A stretch of DNA of 64,000 nt, from contig NZ_CP089932.1 of assembly GCF_021365465.1 (NCBI RefSeq), positions 3,658,001 through 3,722,000 on the forward strand. The letters run 5' to 3'. Shown piece after piece: positions 37,352 to 46,641 of the stretch. The stretch comes from Erwinia tracheiphila (GTDB lineage Bacteria > Pseudomonadota > Gammaproteobacteria > Enterobacterales > Enterobacteriaceae). The notes beneath the pieces were generated by a model. The model ran no database searches. It was not told the origin of the DNA and worked only from the letters and a program-made list of their open reading frames with translations. Position numbers and translations under genes: made by a program. How positions within the stretch are numbered: position 1 is the first letter of the stretch; every line of letters starts with the position of its first letter.

Positions 37352-37586
37352 GTTTTATAATCCTGCGCACGGTATTACGGGCTTCAGACAGCGAAAAGTC
37401 ACGCCCATAATAGTTATTGCTGTTTTCAGCATACTTTGTGATTAAATAAGCGCCGCGATTGTTCAGTGCATTTCGTGGCGATTTTCGGATCGTGAAACCG
37501 GAACAGATATAAATATTCCTGCTGACCTGAATTACACCCGGAATAATTTCCGCAAACTTATCCGGATGCGCCATTAAATGTTTCAT
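37329..37586 (-). CDS. Small P2-type early protein
   Basis: 85 residues, MKHLMAHPDKFAEIIPGVIQ then GAYLITKYAENSNNYYG and LSEARNTVRRI. P2-like phages have uncharacterised small genes between cox and B at this place. Its start overlaps the stop of the Cox-like gene by four bases. Confidence 0.65.
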   Translation of the reverse strand: MKHLMAHPDKFAEIIPGVIQVSRNIYICSGFTIRKSPRNALNNRGAYLITKYAENSNNYYGRDFSLSEARNTVRRIIKHGRLISF

Positions 37587-38014
37587 GCTGGTGACCTTCC
37601 GTTTACCGTGCGACCTGACTTAATTGAACTACGGCGGTAGGTTGCTTTATCACGCATGAGGCGATCTATGTGATAGCGCTCGTCGGCGGTGATGATGGCG
37701 CGGCAGTGGCGCAAAGCGTCTAAATATTCCTGCATCATGATGAAGCGCTTAGGGCGCTTTGAACCTGGCATCCCTTCGCGATGAACGGGAATCTGATTTC
37801 TGTCCATAAGGTGTTGCACCGATTTAAGGGTGCGACCAGTGACATAAGCGAACTCCTCCGCACTAACAAAAATCTGATTTGCAAGCTCGTCTGTTGGCAT
37901 ATCCCGCAGCTTCGCGGCCTGCTTTGCGGTCATCCTGCAAACTCGCAATGCACGTCCTGTATCAACAGGGAATTGCCTTGCATATTGTGTGTCAATTTCG
38001 CTGATGTTTTTCAT
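37583..38014 (-). CDS. cox: Cox-like excisionase/regulator
   Basis: 143 residues and first gene of the leftward early operon. A winged-helix/HTH segment is visible in SAEEFAYVTGRTLKSVQHLM, followed by basic residues (PGSKRPKRFIM). Position opposite the C repressor is that of P2 cox, which both directs excision and represses the lysogenic promoter. P2 Cox has only 91 residues, so the N-terminal 50 residues are extra. Confidence 0.75.
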   Translation of the reverse strand: MKNISEIDTQYARQFPVDTGRALRVCRMTAKQAAKLRDMPTDELANQIFVSAEEFAYVTGRTLKSVQHLMDRNQIPVHREGMPGSKRPKRFIMMQEYLDALRHCRAIITADERYHIDRLMRDKATYRRSSIKSGRTVNGRSPA

Positions 38015-38119
38015 TGTGCTAAAATCCCTAGTTGAACCCCAATGGGGCTAAGTGGGTACAGGAGGTGTTTTATGTCTCCTGATATTTATGTTGTATAAAA
38101 ATAGGATATCTGTAGTTTT
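38015..38119. promoter_or_regulatory. Phage early/lysogenic switch region
   Basis: 105 bases between divergent cox-like and repressor genes, expected to carry face-to-face Pe and Pc promoters and repressor sites. It contains the palindrome CCCCAATGGGG. It also has an AGGAGG site followed by ATG and eight codons (MSPDIYVV) before TAA, a possible leader peptide ahead of the repressor. Confidence 0.5.
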
Positions 38120-38401
38120 ATGTCAACTATGCAAAGTGAAAAACTCAAGCTAATGCGTGAATCTGAGCGTATGAAAGTGAAAGAAGTTGCTGATTTAGTT
38201 GGTCTTAATTATGTCACTTATCACAACTATGAATCAGGAAAGGCAAAAATGTCATTTGAGGCAGGTATGAAGCTATTTAAACATCCTCAATTTCGAAAGT
38301 ATCGTGATTGGTTCATGTTCGATGAAACGGATCCTGCGAAGGGGCAAATTGCTCCGGCTCTCGCACACTCTATGCAAGACGAAACAACCTCACCCCGTTA
38401 A
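38120..38401 (+). CDS. C: P2-type C repressor-like HTH protein
   Basis: 93 residues (P2 C has 99). The helix-turn-helix is MKVKEVADLVGLNYVTYHNY followed by ESGKAKMS, the XRE pattern. It should bind the switch region and hold the lysogenic state. Two in-frame ATGs (38120 and 38129) are possible. It is followed by the integrase gene, as in P2. Confidence 0.85.
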   Translation: MSTMQSEKLKLMRESERMKVKEVADLVGLNYVTYHNYESGKAKMSFEAGMKLFKHPQFRKYRDWFMFDETDPAKGQIAPALAHSMQDETTSPR

Positions 38402-38485
38402 GGAGGGAGAACTGGCTAGATATTTATTACCTTTGGGCTGAAGAACTGAGGGTAAGAGTTGCGCAGTACATCGGAGGGTTATCTT

Positions 38486-39505
38486 ATGTCAATTAAGAAA
38501 CTCGAAGATGGTCGCTTTGAAGTGGATGTAAGACCGCGGGGCCGCAATGGAAAGCGTATCCGTAAAAAGTTTGACCGTAAAGCTGATGCACATTGCTATG
38601 AACGCAGCATCATTGCCAGGTACCAGAACAATGATTATCTCAACCGGCCAGCGGATAAGCGTCGCCTGAGTGAGTTCATTGAAACCTGGTGGATGTTGCT
38701 GGGCCGGAATCTGCCCTATGCAAAGTACAGGCTGAGTACTGTCAATGGAATCTGTCGGGACATGAACGACCCCATGATGTACCAGATTGACTCCAGATGT
38801 TTAATCGACTATCGGTGCTTGCGCCTGGAGAACGGGATCAAAGCATCGACTATCAATCACGATCTGTTTGCGTTAAGCGGCATTTTTAAAGCAATGGGGG
38901 CGATTGATGAGTTCTATGGGGAAAACCATGTTGCCACGCTGGCACCACTCCGGGAAGTAAAATCCGAAATGTCATACCTTACTGAGAACGAGATTAACAC
39001 TCTTCTTGGCTCAGTAAAGGGTGATTATTACAGGATAGCCGTTCTTTGTTTAGCGACAGGGGCGCGATGGGGGGAGGCTTACGGACTCAAGGCAGAACAT
39101 ATCATCCACAACAACGTTATGTTTCCTCATACCAAAAACGGGAAAAAGCGCGTTGTTCCAGTCTCGCAGGAGGTGGCTGATATTGTTAAAACGCACGAGT
39201 CAGGGCGGTTGTTCAAAGTCAGTTACAGCCGTTTTCGCAAAATGATGAAGGCTGCGAAACCTAATCTGCCAAAGGGACAGGCGGCCCATGCACTACGGCA
39301 TACCTTTGCCACTCACTTTATGATGAAGGGCGGGAACATCATAACCCTGCAAAGAATACTTGGTCATGCAGACGTATCGCAGACCATGACCTATGCACAT
39401 TTTTCCCCGGACTATTTAGCAGATGCGGTAAGCTTTAACCCGTTATCTGAAGTGTCCACATTGCGACCACAGTTATCAGGTCAAAAGGGGGTAAGTGGGG
39501 GGTAA
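38486..39505 (+). CDS. int: P2-like tyrosine integrase
   Basis: 339 residues from the ATG at 38486 (MSIKKLEDGRFEVDVRPRGR); P2 Int has 337. Catalytic residues: Arg in CLATGARWGEAYGL, His-x-x-Arg in AHALRHTFATHF, His in ILGHADVSQ, and the nucleophile Tyr in TMTYAHFSPDY. The N-terminal arm-type binding and core-binding domains are present. The phage attachment site should lie just beyond its 3' end, but I could not identify the core. Confidence 0.95.
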   Translation: MSIKKLEDGRFEVDVRPRGRNGKRIRKKFDRKADAHCYERSIIARYQNNDYLNRPADKRRLSEFIETWWMLLGRNLPYAKYRLSTVNGICRDMNDPMMYQIDSRCLIDYRCLRLENGIKASTINHDLFALSGIFKAMGAIDEFYGENHVATLAPLREVKSEMSYLTENEINTLLGSVKGDYYRIAVLCLATGARWGEAYGLKAEHIIHNNVMFPHTKNGKKRVVPVSQEVADIVKTHESGRLFKVSYSRFRKMMKAAKPNLPKGQAAHALRHTFATHFMMKGGNIITLQRILGHADVSQTMTYAHFSPDYLADAVSFNPLSEVSTLRPQLSGQKGVSGG

Positions 39506-39615
39506 TGGGGTTATAACTTATTGATTTACCGTAGTCACTTAGGTGGCTACGGGGTTACTAATCCCACCCCTGGAGGGAAGGTCCCTCCGGGAAGTGTTAA
39601 AACGTTAATGCGTTA

Positions 39616-39924
39616 TCAGTCGAAGCGGTAACGCAGCCCGGCCATTTGCTGAGCCATTCTCCGTCCTGCCCGTAATGCTTTTCGGGAAGACGAGAACTCG
39701 CCGGCAACGGCCAGCCGCCGGTACTGCCAGTCACGCGAGCTGTAACCCGTTCGTTGAGAAATCACGGCGGTAAATCTGCCGTCTGAAGGGATAACGTCGG
39801 CCCGGAAACTGCACCGGCCGTTACGATTGGTAAACCACTCCACCTGCTGATGGCGCATGGCTTCTGCCAGACGGCTGAAGCGGCGTGCAACGTGGGTGAC
39901 GATGGAAAGCATTATACTGCTCAT
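39616..39924 (-). CDS. Basic protein of unknown function
   Basis: 102 residues from the ATG at 39924, with GAGGAG upstream. Very rich in Arg, with RFSRLAEAMRHQQVEWF and RRMAQQMAGLRYRF. No family recognised; such short basic proteins are found in integrative elements. It lies between the phage integrase and RNA copy B. Confidence 0.6.
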   Translation of the reverse strand: MSSIMLSIVTHVARRFSRLAEAMRHQQVEWFTNRNGRCSFRADVIPSDGRFTAVISQRTGYSSRDWQYRRLAVAGEFSSSRKALRAGRRMAQQMAGLRYRFD

Positions 39925-40128
39925 GGTTTTCTCCTCAGTTGAAATGCGGAGAACGCCCCACCGCAGAAGCAGGGAGGTATCCCCGCACGGGTGAGTGAGT
40001 AAGCAACCGGTCTTTGCAGACAACGGCAGGTAAAACGTGTGATCCACGGAAAAAACATCCCGGGGATGGATGAATGTTTAATAAAAAAGGAAGAAATGCG
40101 TTGAAAGGACCTTAACCCGCATGGGTCT

Positions 40129-40267
40129 CTGTTTTCAAAGGTTAACAGATTTAAAACCGCCCGAAAGCGCCATCTCTCAGGTTACGATGGCATTGGCATG
40201 TGATTACCCGAAGGCGCTCCTCTCAAATCACCGGAACATTGGCAGTTGTCGTGATGACAACGGTAAG
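40129..40267 (+). ncRNA. C4/CI-like structured RNA, copy B
   Basis: Same layout as copies A and C. CTGTT/AACAG hairpin with the TTCAAAGG loop; AACC-GCCCGAAAG...CTCTCA-GGTT; GTGATT-ACCCGAAGG...CTCTCA-AATCAC; then GTTGTC/GACAAC. The stems differ in sequence from the other copies but remain paired. No gene overlaps it. From 40268 to 40528 I see nothing else. Confidence 0.6.
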
Positions 40268-40528
40268 CAGAATTATGCTACGACAGTCGGAGGCGTTCAG
40301 CAAGCCCCTGTTATAGATAAAGTGGATCATTCAATATCAACTAAAGTTTGTTAACTAAGAGCGGAACTGACAGATTTTTCAGGTAAAACATAATCAAATC
40401 TGACGATCTGGTTTGGGCAAAGAGCGGAGGTTGACACTTTTTCCCTTTTGAAAAAGCAACCACAACAAAAGTAGCTACTCAATCCTGATAATTGAAATTT
40501 TATCTTTTTCCAACCCACTGTATATTGT

Positions 40529-41287
40529 CTATTGTACCCATACACGCGAACTATTTTTCAAGCATTTATTAAAGTACTCATACCCATCTTTGTTACTCGC
40601 AAAACGCAATCCTTTATTATTTGTAATGTAATAATAATCAAAACCGACTAAAAAAAATCCTTCGCGAATTTTGTATGGATTGATGTTTATACATATAGAA
40701 TTTTCTTCAGCCCAATCAATCCACGTATTATCGTTACCCTGATGCCAGATTTGAATGCTATGGTTATATTTAGCATCATTGAACGTGGAAAAATAATGCT
40801 GAAATAAATTCTTCTTATTAATGAAAAGGCTTTCAATTGTTGTACGCTCTGAAGCTGCATCGATTAATTCAACGTTGTTTCCATAACCAACTAAACAATC
40901 TTGCATTACTTTACTTTTGATTATGGACTCCTTTATTTCAGATAAAATGCGATATGAAAAATCGATAATTTCATGGCTATACTTGTTAAATTCATTATCG
41001 CAAAAGTGGCTTGTTGCAATATTGATTGCAACAGCAATATCCATTGTGGAAAAGTGATATCCACCAGGTCGAAAAAGTGAATTAATCATACCTCTGAATT
41101 CCCTTGCAGCCATCAAATTGCATGGACTATACCATCCTCTTAGTTTTTCATCATTGACACTCTCCAGGATCTCATTAATGCTTTTTTGATATAAGTAATG
41201 AGATAATTTCCTTTTGAAGATATAGTTAAATGGGGATGCGATTGTTTCAGATATTTTAAAAACGTCAGTTATGATCACTTTAGCCAC
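40529..41287 (-). CDS. Unrecognised 252-residue cargo protein
   Basis: An AT-rich gene, unlike the core and phage genes, between the two integrases. Soluble, mixed helical, with MAAREFRGMINSLFRPGGYH and a C-terminal beta part (EGFFLVGFDYYYITNNKGLRF). No motif I can name. Its position and composition suggest recently acquired cargo, possibly phage defence or bacteriocin-related, but nothing in the sequence proves this. Confidence 0.7.
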   Translation of the reverse strand: MAKVIITDVFKISETIASPFNYIFKRKLSHYLYQKSINEILESVNDEKLRGWYSPCNLMAAREFRGMINSLFRPGGYHFSTMDIAVAINIATSHFCDNEFNKYSHEIIDFSYRILSEIKESIIKSKVMQDCLVGYGNNVELIDAASERTTIESLFINKKNLFQHYFSTFNDAKYNHSIQIWHQGNDNTWIDWAEENSICININPYKIREGFFLVGFDYYYITNNKGLRFASNKDGYEYFNKCLKNSSRVWVQ

Positions 41288-41397
41288 CTAAGAAATTAGA
41301 GTAGGTACATATAATGACTATATCAGACTATTAAGAGTTATATAAGCCTGATGAAAGTGTCGTCGTGGTAACTATTATAGTGACGCATATTTTATGA

Positions 41398-42326
41398 CTA
41401 CTCATCATTACGATAATAAACCTGTTTAATGTAACGTCCACGTCCATCCCCATGCCCCAAATCCATTGAGATCATCGCCATAACCTCCTTTTCATTGTAT
41501 CCCTGACGTTTATGGTAGTCCGATAATTCTCGGGCAAAGTTATAGCGCATACTGTGAGGCGCTTTTTCTCCCGTCAGCCCTGCCTTTCTGACGAAATAAC
41601 GATAACGATTGATCGCCTGGTGAATGCCGGGTTTATCGATAAATCGACCATTACGCTCTTTAGCCTCTTTTTCAGCATAAACAATTGCGCGAAGCGCCTC
41701 ATCACGGTTGATAATTGTGGTATCTCTTGGTCGCCCACCTTTAGTTCCGAAAACAACCCGAATTGATTTATCGCCATTTTCCACCGCTCGTTTCCATGTG
41801 GATAATGATTTACAGGCTTCAATGGCTTCTTTTGTACGCAGGCCGAAGGTATAGGCAAGCCGCATTGTTGCCGCAACACCACGGTCCTGTTTTTCAATTT
41901 CATTAAAGGCTTTCGAAAAATCATCCTGTGTAAGAGCCGTTTTGGTTCCGTCGCGGTTTACGCCTGAGATACCCAACGCTTTATTGCTGAACCGTTCATT
42001 TTGCGGGTCGGCCAGACGGTGTTTTCCGGCAGCGCTGAAAATGCTGCGTAATACCGACATTTCATTCTGAAGAGTGCGGTGGCTCAGATTGAGGCTTTTA
42101 CGATAATCAATATAACTCTCAACATAGCGAACCTTAAGTGCATCCACGCTGCGAAGTTTTATACCTGAATTTTTCAGGTAATCCAGAAAATATCGTCCAA
42201 TACGCTGCCGGTCGGCAATGGTGGCATAACCGCCCGCTCCTTTCTGGCGAAAGAAATAAACTCTTTTTTGAATCCCTCAATTTTTGATCGCGTACTTTTG
42301 TGCTTCATAAGCTCTCTTATCCTCAT
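41398..42326 (-). pseudogene. Second tyrosine recombinase, frameshifted
   Basis: An ICE-type integrase. The catalytic part reads YTFGLRTKEAIEA, APHSMRYNFARELS, LGHGDGRGRYIKQVY. The N-terminal core-binding part is split: MRIRELMKHKSTRSKIEGF in one frame, then YATIADRQRIGRYFLDYLKN in the frame of the C-terminal part. One base is missing near 42240. With it restored the protein would be about 309 residues. As it stands only a fragment from an internal start could be made. Confidence 0.75.
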
Positions 42327-42365
42327 CAACGCAAAGTCTTTCTGACGCGAACCACTGGTAAGCAA

Positions 42366-42999
42366 TCCCCGGCAGAAAGACTGGCTGGCATGACCAGTAC
42401 GTTGGTCAGACGTCCATGCGTGTCGGTTAGTTTGCCATCATGGCCGTCAGGTACTGTGTAGCATGGCGAGGCTGAGTTGAGTTATTGCAGGAGCCCGTTT
42501 AGCACTCTGTACGACGGTTTGTTGCTCCCCGTTCGTCTTAATCAGACGAACGCCTCAGTACCTGGACGATTTTCTCCTTATTTCATGTAGTTAAGACTTG
42601 AAAAAGTCATTAGTTAAGATTTGCGTTTTGCGGACGTCCGTGAAAACGGACGCAAAATAGAGACGTATTAAACGAGGCGATTAGGTGATTCCCGTGAAAC
42701 CATCCTTAAAATCGCGTTTGAAGGCACGTATTACGTGGTGTTGACGTATGCCGCTTTGCGGCGTCACTTGGTGTTCACTTCGTTCGCACGCAAGTGACGC
42801 CGCGTTCTTCTGCTTACAATGCCGTCGTGGAAGATGCCCAAATGTTCCAAATGGTCATACCCACGTCGCAAAGTTTGCATCGAATGCAGTCGTCAGTATT
42901 CGGGGCAAAATGAAGTGAAACAGACCTGAACGGTCCGTAAGGAAGCGCTGCGAAAGCAGGCTGATAGTGAAGTTAAATCCTTTATCGCAGTTAAGGCGA
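42366..42999. other. Hairpin-rich non-coding stretch
   Basis: No supported gene. Three strong hairpins: GTTCGTCT-TAATC-AGACGAAC (42531-42551); CGTCCGT-GAAA-ACGGACG (42635-42652); and GCGGCGTCACTTG paired with CAAGTGACGCCGC (42758-42803). Could include a recombination site, an origin of transfer or regulatory RNA ends; undecided. Confidence 0.5.
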
Positions 43000-43136
43000 T
43001 CCCCATTTTCAAAGGCTGACGGGTTTACCGCCCGAAGGCGTCGTCTCTCAGGTTCTGACAACTTTGGCATGCAATCACCCGAAGGCGTCCCTCTCAGATT
43101 GCCGGGACATTGGCATGTTGCGTATTGCAACGGTAC
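43000..43136 (+). ncRNA. C4/CI-like structured RNA, copy C
   Basis: Third copy of the hairpin chain. ACC-GCCCGAAGGCG...CTCTCA-GGT, then GCAATC-ACCCGAAGG...CTCTCA-GATTGC, then GTTGC-GTATT-GCAAC. The first hairpin (CCC...GGG around TTTTCAAAGG) is weaker than in A and B. A minus-strand frame of 91 codons overlaps it and is not credible. Between 43137 and 43292 I see nothing more. Confidence 0.6.
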
Positions 43137-43292
43137 ATCGGGGGTGATAGTAGATCGGACGGGTGTTCTTTTTCAAGGGGGGATGTGAATTATCTGTCAA
43201 TGAAATAAAATATCATGGGTACTGTAAAGTTAACAAGGATATTACCTCAGCAGCAACATCCCTGAGAATTCGGAATTTTTCTTGCTCTAAAT

Positions 43293-44465
43293 TTATATTT
43301 TCACAGTGGACGACTCACGCATTTTATACATCAGCGTGGCAACTTTTCCGCCCAAAAAAACGGAGAAAAGAATAAACCAAAGCCAACGAAAATTGCTACT
43401 TCTGGATGATTCACTGAGTTCACTCATCTCCTTATTCAGAATCTTTTTATTCCTTAACATTGATGAAAAAACACATTCACTCGCTACTGCCACTTCTCCC
43501 CGAGCAGTATGACTGTATTTGTTTTCAATGATAGCATCACAATACTGAATGGGTGTTTCCTGACAGAGCATTGATGGTGGTGCTAATTGAGTAACGCCCT
43601 GTCCTAACTGCTTTTCAGGACACATTCGCAGATTATATTCATTTAACTCCTCGCGTATTTTCTCAGCCTGAGAATCTGACATGTTATATGTTTTATATAA
43701 ACCAACAACAGTATCAGGTGTGAATTGCATAAAAACAGATGGGAGCTGGTAAGTATAATCATTAAGCTTTCCCTGAATATCAGATGCCCACTGGCAGGAA
43801 AGCACATTCTTAACAACACCGTTTCTACACTGTTCATCATAGTATTCTACCTGTTTTAATAAATAGGCACTTGATGAATTAATATTCATGCTAGTTTCCT
43901 GATGAGCAGACTGAATTGAACTAATCTCTTTATCATGCACCCAGAATATTCCGTTTGCTGCGGCAGTAAGGATAAGAAAAATATCAAACACCGTTCTGAA
44001 ACGTTCGCCTGCGCGAAAAGCTTTCTGAATCAATATAAAAACAGCCCAGCCTGTAATTATTCCTGCTATAACCAGGCAGCTTATACCTGCCGGACTACCC
44101 ACCTCTCCAGCCCCGCCAATATTATATCGATAAGGAAGCCACCTGATAGCCGGAAAATATCCTGATATCGCAAGCAGACCAGGCAATATCAAAATAATGG
44201 CACAGATAATCACCCCGGTGATTTTCCATAAAACATATGCAGCGGCGAGAAGAAGAAAGATAATAACGACCATACTTATGATTATCACTGGCAGCATAAT
44301 CCTGACCTGTTCGCCAGGTGCGAATATCATCGTTGCAAAGGGACTGGCACCATTGTTCTCGTATCGTATCGTTGAGGCTAATCCTATGCCGTCGAGTGTC
44401 TGGAGTACGCTGTAAGCCGCGCTGTAACAGAAAAGAAGGTAAGGAGTAAGAAATCTGATAAGCAC
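43293..44465 (-). CDS. Unrecognised multi-pass membrane protein
   Basis: 390 residues. Hydrophobic segments at the N-terminus, near residues 55-125 (LPVIIISMVVIIFLLLAAAYV, ITGVIICAIILILPGLLA), 130-150 and near the C-terminus (WLWFILFSVFLGGKVA), with a large soluble part between about 190 and 360 that has several Cys. AT-rich, next to the conjugation cluster. Could be ICE cargo or an exclusion-type protein; function unknown. Confidence 0.7.
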   Translation of the reverse strand: MLIRFLTPYLLFCYSAAYSVLQTLDGIGLASTIRYENNGASPFATMIFAPGEQVRIMLPVIIISMVVIIFLLLAAAYVLWKITGVIICAIILILPGLLAISGYFPAIRWLPYRYNIGGAGEVGSPAGISCLVIAGIITGWAVFILIQKAFRAGERFRTVFDIFLILTAAANGIFWVHDKEISSIQSAHQETSMNINSSSAYLLKQVEYYDEQCRNGVVKNVLSCQWASDIQGKLNDYTYQLPSVFMQFTPDTVVGLYKTYNMSDSQAEKIREELNEYNLRMCPEKQLGQGVTQLAPPSMLCQETPIQYCDAIIENKYSHTARGEVAVASECVFSSMLRNKKILNKEMSELSESSRSSNFRWLWFILFSVFLGGKVATLMYKMRESSTVKI

Positions 44466-44709
44466 ATTATTTACCTGTTTAAGAAACTGAGAGCAAAAAA
44501 CTTAATTTTTATTAAACAATCTTGCAAATAATATTTTTCTCACTACGGCTGACATACGAAGCAGCCTGAGCAACTGTATCCTGCACCTCACCGACTAAAG
44601 AGAGCACAAAAATTTGCCAATAACATCGGTTTCCAGTAACCTGGATACATAAGAAAACCATCAGTAATATCTGTTAGAAATGCGTACCTACAACCTCTAA
44701 GGTAACGAT

Positions 44710-44997
44710 ATGAGCGGAAACGGCTTTGACCCAAAAGATGTGGCGGAAATCTGCTCTCGAAAAAAGAGTAAATTCCGGATGAAGAAGGCAGATTTTAAAG
44801 AGTTGGGACGTAATGTATTACTGGGTACCATTGATGTCACTTTAGGGGCTGTAAAGGCTGGAGCCTTAATGGCATCCCACGTACCTGATAACAAAAAACA
44901 AAATCAACTCGATGAAGTATATGAAGGTTTTGACTCCGACGGGTATAAGCATGGAACTCAAGGCTATGGGTATTATAGGAATGGTAAGAAAGACTAA
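44710..44997 (+). CDS. Small protein of unknown function
   Basis: 95 residues, MSGNGFDPKDVAEICSRKKS then FKELGRNVLLGTIDVTLGAV and a Gly/Tyr-rich tail (GYKHGTQGYGYYRNG). Opposite strand to the conjugation genes, with its own terminator, so probably independently expressed. Family not recognised. Confidence 0.6.
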   Translation: MSGNGFDPKDVAEICSRKKSKFRMKKADFKELGRNVLLGTIDVTLGAVKAGALMASHVPDNKKQNQLDEVYEGFDSDGYKHGTQGYGYYRNGKKD

Positions 44998-45023
44998 GCC
45001 AGCTTCGTAGTGCGAGCTGGCTT
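44996..45023. terminator. Terminator between convergent genes
   Basis: AAGCCAGCT and AGCTGGCTT form a nine-pair stem with a ten-base loop, just after the 95-residue gene and 12 bases before the TraG-type stop on the other strand. May serve both. Confidence 0.6.
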
Positions 45024-45034
45024 GAATGGTTTTG

Positions 45035-46294
45035 CTAAACTTTCGTGGCAGCGCTTTTGACAGTATCTATTGCGGCTTTTCCTCCTTCATTACCAGCTTG
45101 TTGCGGCATTTTTGAAGCTGAAGCCATTGCTGAATCAATTACTCCCCCAATTTTGACACCGACCCAACTCAACATCCCCATCCAGAACGCCGGAAAAACC
45201 ACATACATCATCCCCAGCACCAGATTCATAATCCAGCCGTCATTGGTTGAGCTGACAAAATCAGCCAGAGGGACAGCGCTGCCGGTGAGTCCCTGCTCCG
45301 CCATATTGTCATACAAAATGGTGATCAGCCGGTCATCCAGCCAGCCCGCAAGCTCCCACCAGAAGGTGATGAACTGGAGGGCAAACAGCGCAAACGAAAT
45401 GGTCACGATAGTTTTCGGCTCATAAGCGCTGAACATCATCAGCACCGGGATAACGGTGATGATCATCATCTGTAACAACGCCTGTATCATCAGCAGCGCC
45501 TGCTTCAGCGCATCGAATCCCGGCAGTGCCTCCGCCTGCTTCAGCCCCAGACCGATGGTGGACGTCAGACGCGTCAGGTTACCCGCCACCCCGGTGGTGT
45601 TATCGGCGCTGCCCACCGCATAGGTTGTGCCACCGCCGGATAACCCGGCATTGCGCGGGCTGACCAGCCACTGCAACGCCAGGGTTTCCCACTGCGTCCC
45701 CGGGAACTGGCGCTGCATCTCCTTACGGGTGTCCTCACTGAAGCTGGCCAGCACGCGCTGTCGCAGTCCGGATGAACCGTCCGACCACCAAGTTTTGCAG
45801 GTGGGATAGCCACCCTGACCGGTATCCGGATACCCGCTGTCGCGGGCGCTGTCATACGGCCACTGGCTGCGCGGCGTCATCGCCGTGTAGTAATCGTGGT
45901 ACCACCAGACCGGCACCTCCGCCGTGCGACCGTCAAAATCATTGACCAGTCCCTTGTAACCGGAGTTCTGCGGCGTGGGTACGCTGACGCCGCACTGCTT
46001 CGCCCGCGAGCTGTCGAATTTTATGGTGCTGATATCCACTGGCAGCAGCGGAATGCAGCAGAACAGCATCACCAGAAAGGAGACGTAGATAGCGTGCTCG
46101 ATGCGCGGCAGTGCCAGTATTCCCTTGTTGCCCTCGTCCGCGCCCTCTTCCCGCACCTTCAGCCAGACGCCCAGCACCTTAAACACCAGCGGCAGCGCAA
46201 AAAGGCCGGTGCTGCTGAGAATGCTCCACATGGCATTGTTCATCACCCAGCCAAAGAGGACGAGAAAATACTCCAGAAAACTGTTCGCCGTCAT
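45035..46294 (-). CDS. TraG N-terminal-domain conjugation protein (ICE type)
   Basis: 419 residues with several hydrophobic segments (LFGWVMNNAMWSILSSTGLF; AIYVSFLVMLFCCIPLL; LMIQALLQMMIITVIPVLMM). It matches the TraG-N-type protein at the end of SPI-7/PFGI-1-class mating clusters, which stabilises mating pairs or the channel. Last gene of the minus-strand T4SS operon in this window; no frame damage. Confidence 0.85.
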   Translation of the reverse strand: MTANSFLEYFLVLFGWVMNNAMWSILSSTGLFALPLVFKVLGVWLKVREEGADEGNKGILALPRIEHAIYVSFLVMLFCCIPLLPVDISTIKFDSSRAKQCGVSVPTPQNSGYKGLVNDFDGRTAEVPVWWYHDYYTAMTPRSQWPYDSARDSGYPDTGQGGYPTCKTWWSDGSSGLRQRVLASFSEDTRKEMQRQFPGTQWETLALQWLVSPRNAGLSGGGTTYAVGSADNTTGVAGNLTRLTSTIGLGLKQAEALPGFDALKQALLMIQALLQMMIITVIPVLMMFSAYEPKTIVTISFALFALQFITFWWELAGWLDDRLITILYDNMAEQGLTGSAVPLADFVSSTNDGWIMNLVLGMMYVVFPAFWMGMLSWVGVKIGGVIDSAMASASKMPQQAGNEGGKAAIDTVKSAATKV

Positions 46295-46304
46295 GCTCGT
46301 CTCC

Positions 46305-46640
46305 TCACGCTGCGCCGGACCAGGCCACGTACTCCGTGGCCAGAATAAACAGTACCGCCAGCGCTTCGGTGCGCGGCAGGCGTGAGCGGACCTGTGGCCA
46401 GCGGCGTAACACCCGTGGCCGCACCCTGCACAGCCAGACTGCGGCCAGGCCGGTACAGAACGTCAGCCGCCAGGCGAACAGCCACCAACGGCTGTCATGC
46501 AGCCAGTTGCGCGTCAGGTGCCCGTCCGGGTCATACGCCATAAACACCGACGCCACCGCAAACATCCCCGCCATCAGCAGCAGCATGGATAAGATAAGGA
46601 GGGCCACGCGGGCGGCGCGGCCTTTCAGGTTCAGCACCAT
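46305..46640 (-). CDS. Small ICE membrane protein
   Basis: 111 residues from the ATG at 46640 (MVLNLKGRAARVALLILSML). About three hydrophobic segments. It sits between the TIGR03755 and TraG-type genes, a place where SPI-7-like elements have a short uncharacterised gene. Start overlaps nothing; one base separates it from the upstream stop. Confidence 0.75.
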   Translation of the reverse strand: MVLNLKGRAARVALLILSMLLLMAGMFAVASVFMAYDPDGHLTRNWLHDSRWWLFAWRLTFCTGLAAVWLCRVRPRVLRRWPQVRSRLPRTEALAVLFILATEYVAWSGAA

Positions 46641-46641
46641 A

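Noticed and set aside
39506..39615. P2-type attachment site after int
   Set aside because: I found no repeat of this sequence elsewhere in the window to serve as the partner; only a short GTAGTCAC/GTGGCTAC hairpin is visible.
40351..40545. 64-codon minus-strand frame after the cargo gene
   Set aside because: Low-complexity, no ribosome site, no family; overlaps the start-free gap beside RNA copy B.
42855..43130. 91-codon minus-strand frame over RNA copy C
   Set aside because: It is antisense to conserved hairpins and has no ribosome site or family.
19026..43136. CCCGAAGG/CTCTCA repeats as a CRISPR array
   Set aside because: Units are spaced unevenly, only two or three per site, the stems vary, and no cas genes are present. 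They fit a structured RNA.
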